13,561 bases of DNA, from assembly GCA_024699205.1 (NCBI GenBank), contig JAILQA010000082.1:1-13561 (forward strand), in the 5' to 3' direction. Below the pieces are notes generated by a model that saw only the letters and a list, made by a program, of their open reading frames with translations, was not told where the DNA came from and ran no database searches. The position numbers and the translations under genes are program-made. This DNA comes from Treponema sp. (GTDB taxonomy: Bacteria > Spirochaetota > Spirochaetia > Treponematales > Treponemataceae). Position 1 is the first letter of the stretch. Every line of letters starts with the position of its first letter. Shown here in pieces: positions 6,278 through 12,861 of the stretch.

Positions 6278-7825
6278 TTATTTATCCTTTTTGATATTTT
6301 TCATTGCTATTTTGGCTGCTGTCTGGCCACTGGTATAAGAAGTACTGAAGCCATCTCCCTGTGCAGTGTGGCCGCCACAGAAGGTTAATCCTGGGATTGA
6401 AATATTTTTTTCCTTTGCTGTAAAGCGGGAAATCATGCTATCCCAATAAGAAAGATGATAGCCGTAAATTGTTCCTTCCGGAGTTCCCAGGTATCGGGCA
6501 AAAGTTGCAGGAGTAGCAATTTCAATTTCTTCAATATGAGACATAATGTCTATATGCATTAATTCCTGATAATCTTCTATATATTTGCGCATGAGATTAC
6601 TCTTAAAATGCTTGTAATCTTGTGGCTTTAAATCTTTTGGAAAATCAGAACCTAAAGCAGGAATACTAAAGAATAAGGAACAGGTTCCTTTTGGTGAGCT
6701 GTCGGGTAAAATCTTATTCAAACAGTTTACAATATAGGTTGTGCTGTTTTTAAGTTTCTTAAACTGTTCCCTTGGATTAGGTGTATCTGAAACAAAAACT
6801 GTGTAATCTTCAATTCCTAATTCTTCCATAGAACAATCTAAACCAATATAGGCGCAATAGATAGAAAGACCAAAGCTGCGTGCATTTGTAAGTTTGATTG
6901 CTTTTTTAGGTAAAAATACATATTCAGAACGGTTGTAAACATTATTAGGAATAATATTTGAAATTATCTGTTTAGCATAAAGCTTCTGACCGTTGGCTAT
7001 AACACCACAAACTTTTCCTTTTTGATTAAAAATGAACTCCGTTACTTCACTGTTATACCAGATTTGTCCTCCATTTTTTAAAAGTACGTCAATAATCGCA
7101 ACAGAAAGCTCATGGGAACGGAAAGGAGGTACGGCTGCTTTTTCTTTTATATATCCGTTAACCATCAGAAAAAAGTGAAGGGCACTCATTTCGTCTGTTG
7201 GAACTCCAAGATATGACCAATATGTGCTTATAATGTTTTGTGCTTTTTTAGGAATACCAAGGCTGTTCATTAATGCTTCTACTGAATGGGCTGCAGTCTT
7301 CAAAAAAGTTGCATATTTAGAAACCATCGTCAGTTTGTTAGGATTTCCATTTTTTTTGTCGTTATAAGCAAGGGCTTCTTCATCTTGTCTTATTACATCA
7401 AAAAGAGAATGAACGCTTTCCCGACATCCTGGAACTGCTTTTTCCATAGAATCGCAAAAGTCTTCAATTCCCGACTTGATTCTTGCATCATAGCCGTTTT
7501 CTCCTTTTACAATTGCCCTAAAAAGATAATCATCATATTTCCAATTTACTTTTGCACCAAGTCCGTCAAAAAGAGAGTAGATTGTTCCTGGATTTTCTTT
7601 TGTTCCTACTGCACAAAGTTCATGCAAGGATGGCTCAAACTCAAAACGTCCTCGTACAAAACTGGAGGCGCTTCCTCCCGGTGTGTTATTTTTTTCTAAA
7701 AGAAGGGTTTTAAATCCATTTTTTGCACATGTAGCAGCGGCAACCATTCCTCCGTTACCAGCTCCAACTACAATTACATCATATTGCGTGTTTACGTAAC
7801 ATTCGGTTTGACTTTTTGATTTCAT
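6278..7825 (-). CDS. Phytoene desaturase-like NAD(P)/FAD-dependent oxidoreductase
   Basis: From ATG at 7825 this has 515 residues. It begins with an FAD-binding Rossmann fold: DVIVVGAGNGGMVAA (16-30, GxGxxG at 21-26) followed by LLLEKNNTPGG. Near the C terminus is the CrtI/amine-oxidase-type closing motif, IPGLTFCGGHTAQGDGFSTS. These mark the broad CrtI-like family of desaturases, isomerases and saturases acting on polyprenoids, retinoids or other lipids. No signal peptide or transmembrane segment is evident. The start was chosen by the GGAG at 7836-7833, seven bases before ATG 7825. An upstream TTG at 7846 would add seven residues but lies before that ribosome site. The gene leads an operon with the [2Fe-2S] reductase. 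No other carotenoid gene is in the window, so a carotenoid role should not be assumed. Confidence 0.82.
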   Translation of the reverse strand: MKSKSQTECYVNTQYDVIVVGAGNGGMVAAATCAKNGFKTLLLEKNNTPGGSASSFVRGRFEFEPSLHELCAVGTKENPGTIYSLFDGLGAKVNWKYDDYLFRAIVKGENGYDARIKSGIEDFCDSMEKAVPGCRESVHSLFDVIRQDEEALAYNDKKNGNPNKLTMVSKYATFLKTAAHSVEALMNSLGIPKKAQNIISTYWSYLGVPTDEMSALHFFLMVNGYIKEKAAVPPFRSHELSVAIIDVLLKNGGQIWYNSEVTEFIFNQKGKVCGVIANGQKLYAKQIISNIIPNNVYNRSEYVFLPKKAIKLTNARSFGLSIYCAYIGLDCSMEELGIEDYTVFVSDTPNPREQFKKLKNSTTYIVNCLNKILPDSSPKGTCSLFFSIPALGSDFPKDLKPQDYKHFKSNLMRKYIEDYQELMHIDIMSHIEEIEIATPATFARYLGTPEGTIYGYHLSYWDSMISRFTAKEKNISIPGLTFCGGHTAQGDGFSTSYTSGQTAAKIAMKNIKKDK

Positions 7826-7832
7826 CAAAAAA

Positions 7833-7836
7833 CTCC
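7833..7836 (-). promoter_or_regulatory. Ribosome binding site that fixes the FAD oxidoreductase start
   Basis: On the minus strand GGAG is followed by TTTTTTG and then ATG at 7825, a spacing of seven. The upstream TTG at 7846-7844 lies before this site, so it is unlikely to be the start. Confidence 0.75.
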
Positions 7837-7870
7837 AATTTTTCAATAAATTACTTGTTTTATGCTATCA

Positions 7871-7899
7871 ATTTTAAAATCATTCTTATAGAATTGCAA
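7871..7899 (-). promoter_or_regulatory. Sigma-70-like promoter of the redox operon
   Basis: On the minus strand TTGCAA (7899-7894) is followed after 17 bases by TAAAAT (7876-7871). Transcription would start near 7864, giving a leader of about 39 bases with the GGAG site in it. The -35 box is only about 18 bases from the start codon of the divergent xylosidase gene and next to its ribosome site, so the two units share a very compact control region. Confidence 0.6.
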
Positions 7900-7916
7900 T
7901 ATAATAAGGAGAAAAT

Positions 7917-9893
7917 ATGATTTATTATGTAAATGCTTCCGCAAATCAGTCTGGAAAGGGTACAAAAGATTTGCCTTTTAAAACAATTCAGCAGGCAGCC
8001 GAAATTGCACTTCCTGGAGATGAAGTTATTGTTGCCCCTGGTATTTATCGTGAATATGTAAATCCAAAAAATGGCGGAACAAAAGATAAACCTATTATTT
8101 ATAAATCAGAAAAAGTAAAAGCTGCTCACATTACGGGCGCAGAAGAAATAAAAAATTGGGAAAAGCTTGAAGGAAATGTTTATGTTGCCCGTATTTCTAA
8201 TTCAATTTTTGGAGATTATAATCCTTATACAACCTTAGTTAGTGGTGACTGGTTTATTGCCTACATGGTCGCTCATACTGGAGATGTTTTCTTAAATGAA
8301 AAATCTATGTATGAAGTTCGTTCTCTGGAGGAAGTAAAAAATCCTGTTGTTTATAAAGCTTCCTGGAATCCAAGTTTTTCTATTTATACCTGGTATTGTG
8401 AGCAGGATAGTGCAAAAAATCAGACAGTAATTTATGCAAACTTCCAGGGAAAAGACCCTAACAAAGAAAATGTCGAAATTAGTGTACGCCGAAATTGTTT
8501 TTATCCTAGTGAAGAAGGTAAGGGCTATATTACATTAAGTGGATTTACAGTTTCTAAGGCTGCAACTCAGTGGGCTCCGCCAACAGCCTATCAGGAAGGA
8601 ATGATTGGTTCTCATTGGTCAAAGGGCTGGATTATTGAAGATTGTGAAGTTTATGAATCAAAATGCAGTGGTATTTCTCTTGGAAAATATCTTCAGCCGG
8701 AAAATGATAACAAATGGCTCAAATGGAAATATAAAGATGGAACTCAAACCGAACGCGATTGTATTTGTCAGGCTCAGCGCGAAGGATGGACTAAAGAAAA
8801 TATTGGTTCACACATAATCCGTCGCTGCGAGATTCATGATTGCGGACAAACTGGAATTGTCGGACATTTGGGCGGTGTTTTCTCTATCATAGAAGACAAT
8901 CATATTCATCATATAAATAACAAGCAGAATCTTGCCGGTGCAGAAATTGGCGGAATTAAAATGCATGCCGCAATTGATGTAATTTATCGTAGAAATCACA
9001 TTCATCATTGTACAAGAGGCTTGTGGTTGGACTGGCAGGCTCAGGGAACCCGTGTAACCGAAAATTATTTCCACGATAATACACTTCCTTTTGATTACAA
9101 TATGAACACTGAAAGCATGGGCGGAATTGGTGAAGATGTATTTATAGAAGTTTCCCATGGACCTACTTTGCTTGATAACAATATTTTCCTTTCTGACCGT
9201 GCATTAAAAATTGCAACACAGGGAGTCGCTTGTGTTCACAATATTATTGCTGGAAGTTTAGATGCAGTTGGAACAGGAACAGACAATGGTGCACCTACTA
9301 GAGTTTCTCCACGCTATACGCCTTATCACGTTCCACACAGAACAGAAATTGCAGGTTTTATGACAATTCTTCATGGAGACGATAAGTTCTACAATAATAT
9401 TTTTATTCAAAAGCCAATGCGTCCTTTCTTAAAGAAAAAGATGGAAGAAACAAAACCAAACTGCTGGGATGACAATAACATTAAATGCGGAACCTATATG
9501 TTCTCCAAGTATCCAACCTTTGATGAATGGAAGGCTCAGTTTGAAGGTTATTGCGGCATGGGTTCAGTTACTACAGATCGTTATTACAGTGAACTTCCAG
9601 TATGGTCAGAAGGAAATTTGTATTTTAATGGTGCAGAAGCAAGTTCCAAAGAAAATGACGCATACATCGATACAAAGAATGAAATAAAAATTGATTTTGC
9701 TAAAAAGGACGGAAAGCCTTGTCTTAAAACCAATCTTTATGAACATTTGCCGTTAGATAAGTTCAAAGTTATTAAGACGGATGATATTGCTATGGCCTTT
9801 GAGCCGGAGCAAAAATATGAAAATCCGGATGGAAGTCCTATAATTTTTGAGCCGGATTATTTGTGCAAGATTGTTAAAAAGATGGTTTTTTGA
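7917..9893 (+). CDS. GH120 beta-xylosidase, right-handed parallel beta-helix
   Basis: This enzyme removes xylose from the non-reducing end of xylo-oligosaccharides. It has 658 residues and no signal peptide, so it acts inside the cell on imported sugars. Much of it matches, from memory, Thermoanaerobacterium saccharolyticum XylC (GH120, about 640 aa). Shared stretches are the GTKDLPFKTIQQAA start, NVYVARI...FFGD-like region, YANFQGKDPN, WAPPTA, NWSKGWIIED-like, VGHLGGVFS, GLWLDWQAQGTRV and VEVSHGP-like. By that comparison the nucleophile is Asp372 (in LWLDWQ) and the acid/base is Glu411 (in FIEVSHGP). About 16 extra residues (near 389-405) separate these two compared with XylC. AAGGAG at 7906-7911, five bases before ATG, sets the start. 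The gene diverges from the redox operon, and its last 37 bases overlap the convergent histidine kinase gene. Confidence 0.9.
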   Translation: MIYYVNASANQSGKGTKDLPFKTIQQAAEIALPGDEVIVAPGIYREYVNPKNGGTKDKPIIYKSEKVKAAHITGAEEIKNWEKLEGNVYVARISNSIFGDYNPYTTLVSGDWFIAYMVAHTGDVFLNEKSMYEVRSLEEVKNPVVYKASWNPSFSIYTWYCEQDSAKNQTVIYANFQGKDPNKENVEISVRRNCFYPSEEGKGYITLSGFTVSKAATQWAPPTAYQEGMIGSHWSKGWIIEDCEVYESKCSGISLGKYLQPENDNKWLKWKYKDGTQTERDCICQAQREGWTKENIGSHIIRRCEIHDCGQTGIVGHLGGVFSIIEDNHIHHINNKQNLAGAEIGGIKMHAAIDVIYRRNHIHHCTRGLWLDWQAQGTRVTENYFHDNTLPFDYNMNTESMGGIGEDVFIEVSHGPTLLDNNIFLSDRALKIATQGVACVHNIIAGSLDAVGTGTDNGAPTRVSPRYTPYHVPHRTEIAGFMTILHGDDKFYNNIFIQKPMRPFLKKKMEETKPNCWDDNNIKCGTYMFSKYPTFDEWKAQFEGYCGMGSVTTDRYYSELPVWSEGNLYFNGAEASSKENDAYIDTKNEIKIDFAKKDGKPCLKTNLYEHLPLDKFKVIKTDDIAMAFEPEQKYENPDGSPIIFEPDYLCKIVKKMVF

Positions 9894-10915
9894 TTTCCGC
9901 TTATAACGCAAATCTGACCCTTATGTAAATCTACAATCTTTTTTACTATGGCTAGACCGAGTCCGCTTCCTTGTGATGAATGTGACTCGTCTGCCTGGTA
10001 AAACTTATTAAAAATGTGTTTCTGTCTGCTTGCCGGAATCTCACTGCCTGTATTTATAATAGAAACTATAATATTTTCATCCTTTTCCTTAATATCTACT
10101 TTAATTAAATGCTTTTCTGGTGTGAACTTAACTGCATTATCCAGAAGATTTATCCACACCTGTTTAAGCAGTTCTTCGTTAGCATGAATGTAAAACTCGT
10201 CAAAATCAAGTTGAAGTTCAATGTTTTTTTTGCTCCATTTATCTTCCAAAAGAAGAATACAGTTCCTAATCTGCTCAGAAAGATTAAACTTTGTAATATT
10301 TGAAAGAATTGTCTGGTTTTCGACTTTAATAAGCTTTAATACACTTGTTGCCATATAGGTCAGACGGCTGGATTCTTCATCAATGATATTTAAATATTCT
10401 GTTTCCTGTTCTTTTGTAAGATTGCCTTTTTTTAAGAGCTTGGTAAATCCCGAAATTGAAACAATTGGAGTTTTGAACTCGTGAGAAAAATTATTCATAA
10501 AATCGGAGCTGATTGTTTCTGTGTGCTCAAGTTCACTTGCCATTTTATTAAAACTGTCTGATACATCATGAAAAATGTCGGAATGTTTATCCAGCGAACC
10601 AAAAGATAGCCTTTCCTTGAAGTTTCCTTTTGCCAGTTCCTGCATGGCATTTACAACTTTGTTAATAGGGTTCATCAGCAGCTTGCTGAATAATAATGAA
10701 AGTCCATAGCCAACAATAATGCTTGCAATAATAAATACTGCTATAGCGGCTTTTGCATCTATGACTTCGGAATCATAAAGCTGAATTATGTTAATTTTTA
10801 GAATGAGCCTGCATATTGCAAAAATTATGGCAAATACAACAATTACGGTCAGAAAAACTCCCACTGCCAGCAAAAATGTAAGATGTATACGTTTTTTTCC
10901 TTTTTCTCTATCCAT
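9857..10915 (-). CDS. Two-component sensor histidine kinase
   Basis: This 352-residue inner-membrane kinase has transmembrane segments at about 12-38 and 56-78, separated by a short outside loop of under 20 residues. There is therefore no sizeable extracytoplasmic sensor domain. A HAMP linker (about 78-131) follows, then the phospho-acceptor His145 in FSHEFKTP, the N-box NLLDN at 256-260, NTG at 288-290 in place of the usual Asp-x-Gly, FxxFYQAD at 302-309 and the G-box QGSGLGLA at 315-322. The start overlaps the stop of the response-regulator gene by eight bases, so the pair is translationally coupled with the regulator first. The 3' end runs 37 bases into the 3' end of the GH120 gene on the other strand. 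The signal is unknown; intramembrane or envelope sensing fits the short loop. Confidence 0.92.
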   Translation of the reverse strand: MDREKGKKRIHLTFLLAVGVFLTVIVVFAIIFAICRLILKINIIQLYDSEVIDAKAAIAVFIIASIIVGYGLSLLFSKLLMNPINKVVNAMQELAKGNFKERLSFGSLDKHSDIFHDVSDSFNKMASELEHTETISSDFMNNFSHEFKTPIVSISGFTKLLKKGNLTKEQETEYLNIIDEESSRLTYMATSVLKLIKVENQTILSNITKFNLSEQIRNCILLLEDKWSKKNIELQLDFDEFYIHANEELLKQVWINLLDNAVKFTPEKHLIKVDIKEKDENIIVSIINTGSEIPASRQKHIFNKFYQADESHSSQGSGLGLAIVKKIVDLHKGQICVISGNQKTIFLTILHK

Positions 10916-11585
10916 TTTTCTTAACCGCCTTATAACCTAATCCTCTGACAGCTTCTATCTGGAACTCATCCCAGCTTTCAAAACGTTTTCTTAGTCTGCC
11001 AATGTGTACTGTAAGTGTTTCCCAGCCAGTTTCGGAATCTGCGCCCCAAATCTCATCCATAAGCTGGATTCTGGTAAAGATTTTTCCCGGGTAAGAAAGC
11101 AGTTTGTATAAAAGCAGAAACTCTTTTTGCGGAAGCTCCTGGATTTCTCCTTTTCGGGCAACTGTCATGGAATCGTAATCAATCACAACATCATCAATAA
11201 TAATCTGATGTTCAGAAACAATTTTTGCACGACGCAGAAGGGCTTTTATACGAAGAAGCATTTCTTCAGGATCAATAGGTTTTGTTATGTAATCATCTGT
11301 TCCAACAATAAAGCCCTTGTTTTTTGCAACCTGCTCTTGTTTTGCAGAAACCATGAGGATTGGAATATTATTTTTTTCCTGCCGCAATAATTGGGTAAGT
11401 TCATAGCCGTCCATTTTTGGCATCATGATATCAAGTACAATCAAATCTATATGATTGTTTTCCATTTGAGTAAGGGCGTCTTCACCGTCAACTGCGGTAA
11501 AAACTGTATAATTTTCTGCCTGAAGAAATGAAGAGATTAACTTGCGTATATTTTTATCATCATCAACAACTAAAATATGAAACAT
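10908..11585 (-). CDS. OmpR/PhoB-family response regulator
   Basis: This 225-residue DNA-binding regulator is the partner of the following kinase. The receiver domain (1 to about 117) has acidic residues Asp8-Asp9, the phospho-acceptor Asp52 in LDIMMPKMDG, Ser80 in VSAK and Lys102 in TKP. A winged-helix domain (about 125-222) contains the recognition segment TLTVHIGRLRKRFE and the closing wing VRGLGYKAV. All key receiver residues are present. The start is firm because the protein must begin at the first beta strand (MFHILVVDD). No Shine-Dalgarno site precedes it; instead a good promoter ends six bases upstream, which suggests a leaderless mRNA. Targets are not visible. The GH120 xylosidase next door and the operon's own promoter are the first candidates by position. 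Confidence 0.94.
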   Translation of the reverse strand: MFHILVVDDDKNIRKLISSFLQAENYTVFTAVDGEDALTQMENNHIDLIVLDIMMPKMDGYELTQLLRQEKNNIPILMVSAKQEQVAKNKGFIVGTDDYITKPIDPEEMLLRIKALLRRAKIVSEHQIIIDDVVIDYDSMTVARKGEIQELPQKEFLLLYKLLSYPGKIFTRIQLMDEIWGADSETGWETLTVHIGRLRKRFESWDEFQIEAVRGLGYKAVKKNG

Positions 11586-11591
11586 AAAATA

Positions 11592-11620
11592 ACTATACGA
11601 CTTTATGCTTAATCTTTCAA
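11592..11620 (-). promoter_or_regulatory. Sigma-70-like promoter of the regulator/kinase operon
   Basis: On the minus strand TTGAAA (11620-11615), a 17-base spacer and TATAGT (11597-11592) make a near-consensus promoter. The -10 box ends six bases before the ATG at 11585, so the expected transcription start falls on or next to the A of the start codon. This is consistent with the lack of a ribosome site. Confidence 0.65.
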
Positions 11621-11676
11621 AGGCTTTTGTGATAAAATATTGAATATAAAATTGAATAAATAGAATGTGAGAAAAT

Positions 11677-12183
11677 ATGTCAGAAGATTTAGCTAAAGAT
11701 TCATCAGAAGATTTATTTTATAAAAACGGATTGCATTTTGAATGTCAGCGCTGTTCTTTTTGTTGTGGACATTCGCCGGGATTTGTCTATCTTTCTAAGC
11801 GTGATTTGCTTGCTCTTTGTGATTTTTTTAAGCTGTCGGTAAAGGATTTTGTCGCAAAATATTGCCGCTGGGCAGATTATTATTATGGCGAGCAGGTTCT
11901 GTCGCTTTTGGAAAAAAAGAATTATGACTGTATTTTGTGGGAAAATGGTTGTTCTGCTTATTCTGCCCGCCCGGTACAGTGTTCAACTTATCCTTTTTGG
12001 GCTTGGATGCTAAAAGATAAGGAGATGTGGGATGAATGTGCGCAGGATTGTCCGGGCATGAAAAAAGGTAATGCGGGGGAAGGAAAGTTCTGGTCTTATG
12101 AAGAAATAGAAAAGAACCGCCAGCAATATCTTGGGAATACTCCATTAACCCGCAAAGAAGTCGAAGGAATGATGAAGGAATGA
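11677..12183 (+). CDS. YkgJ-family Cys-cluster protein
   Basis: This 168-residue protein carries the signature of the YkgJ/UPF0153 family: Cys23-x2-Cys26-x2-Cys29-Cys30 in FECQRCSFCCGH. Further conserved cysteines follow in the middle (NGCSAYSARPVQCSTYPFW) and near residue 120 (DECAQDCPGM). The family is thought to bind zinc or an iron-sulfur cluster through these cysteines, and its cellular role is poorly defined. It is hydrophilic with no export signal. The gene diverges from the response-regulator operon across a 91-base AT-rich gap. Only a weak GTGAG precedes the ATG, so the start rests mainly on the position of the first cysteine. Its stop codon sits inside a tandem 11-base duplication. 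Function here is unknown. Confidence 0.82.
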   Translation: MSEDLAKDSSEDLFYKNGLHFECQRCSFCCGHSPGFVYLSKRDLLALCDFFKLSVKDFVAKYCRWADYYYGEQVLSLLEKKNYDCILWENGCSAYSARPVQCSTYPFWAWMLKDKEMWDECAQDCPGMKKGNAGEGKFWSYEEIEKNRQQYLGNTPLTRKEVEGMMKE

Positions 12184-12187
12184 TGAA
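12166..12187 (+). repeat. Tandem 11-base duplication across a stop codon
   Basis: GGAATGATGAA occurs twice in direct succession (12166-12176 and 12177-12187). The TGA used as the stop of the Cys-cluster gene lies in the second unit. With one unit removed the protein would still end almost identically (EGMMK then TAA), so the duplication is nearly neutral. Confidence 0.9.
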
Positions 12188-12189
12188 GT

Positions 12190-12223
12190 AATAACACATC
12201 GCTACACGGTGCGAGCTATTATT
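12190..12223. terminator. Imperfect hairpin between convergent genes, possible two-way terminator
   Basis: Thirteen bases on each side (12190-12202 and 12211-12223) pair at 10 of 13 positions around an 8-base loop: AATAA with TTATT outside and TCGC with GCGA inside. It sits in the 35-base gap between the Cys-cluster gene and the convergent metallophosphoesterase gene and reaches into the latter's stop codon. The T-run is poor, so termination is only likely from position. Confidence 0.35.
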
Positions 12224-12860
12224 CTTCCTGCTGTTTGAGAGACTCCCGTCGTTTTGCATCAAGGCGAATCCATTCTTTTAGTGGAAGCGGCGTATAATCA
12301 CTGAACATACAGAAGCAGTTTATCATATTACAGGGAATGGAACGCTCTTTGCCTGTTTTTTTGACTGTAATTGTCGTTTGGCGGGTCATTTCCTGAAAAG
12401 TATTTACAAGCTTTTCATCATGACTGTTGTGAACGTGTCCATAAAGCATATACGTCTGGGGAGAACCGTCACTTTTGAGCTGGTACTGATGATTATAACA
12501 GAAGGTTGGATAATGGCTTAGTATAAGTGTAGATTTGTGGTCATCAATTTCGGCATAAGGCTTTATCCATTCAAAGCGGTCCATATCAACACTAGGTTTA
12601 TTCATCCAGATATAATCATGATTTCCTTGAATAAGGCAGATTTTTCCTTTTAATTTATGAAGGATATAGTTTATTTTTTTAGGTTCATCTGTGTGGATAA
12701 AATCTCCCAATACAATGATGATATCTCCGCCGCGAACTTTATTGTTCCATTTTTCTATCATGTATTCGTTCATTTCTTCTGCCGAAGAGAATCCGCGGTT
12801 ATCCAGCTCTGTGTTTAATTTTTCTGCGTAAAAATGTGTATCTGCTATGTAAAGTTTCAT
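12219..12860 (-). CDS. Calcineurin-like metallophosphoesterase
   Basis: From ATG at 12860 this is a 213-residue phosphoesterase of the small bacterial type. Its motifs for a two-metal site are in order: Asp7-x-His9 (ADTHF), Gly52-Asp53 (LGDF), Gly79-Asn80-His81-Asp82, His116 (LSHYP) and Gly141-His-Val-His144. No signal peptide is present, so it is cytoplasmic. The start was moved to 12860 because the first metal motif always lies close to the N terminus in this family. The longer frame from 12908 would also overlap the upstream phospholipase gene by 47 bases. With ATG at 12860 there is one base after that gene's TAA, typical of coupled operon genes. The substrate cannot be read from sequence; small diesterases and phosphatases both belong to this group. 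Confidence 0.87.
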   Translation of the reverse strand: MKLYIADTHFYAEKLNTELDNRGFSSAEEMNEYMIEKWNNKVRGGDIIIVLGDFIHTDEPKKINYILHKLKGKICLIQGNHDYIWMNKPSVDMDRFEWIKPYAEIDDHKSTLILSHYPTFCYNHQYQLKSDGSPQTYMLYGHVHNSHDEKLVNTFQEMTRQTTITVKKTGKERSIPCNMINCFCMFSDYTPLPLKEWIRLDAKRRESLKQQEE

Positions 12861-12861
12861 G

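Noticed and set aside
7286..7699. 137-codon plus-strand frame inside the FAD oxidoreductase gene
   Set aside because: It lies wholly antisense to a well-supported gene and is Phe/Ile/Cys-rich without motifs, a shadow frame.
7826..7846. TTG at 7846 as the start of the FAD oxidoreductase
   Set aside because: The GGAG ribosome site lies downstream of it and seven bases before ATG 7825.
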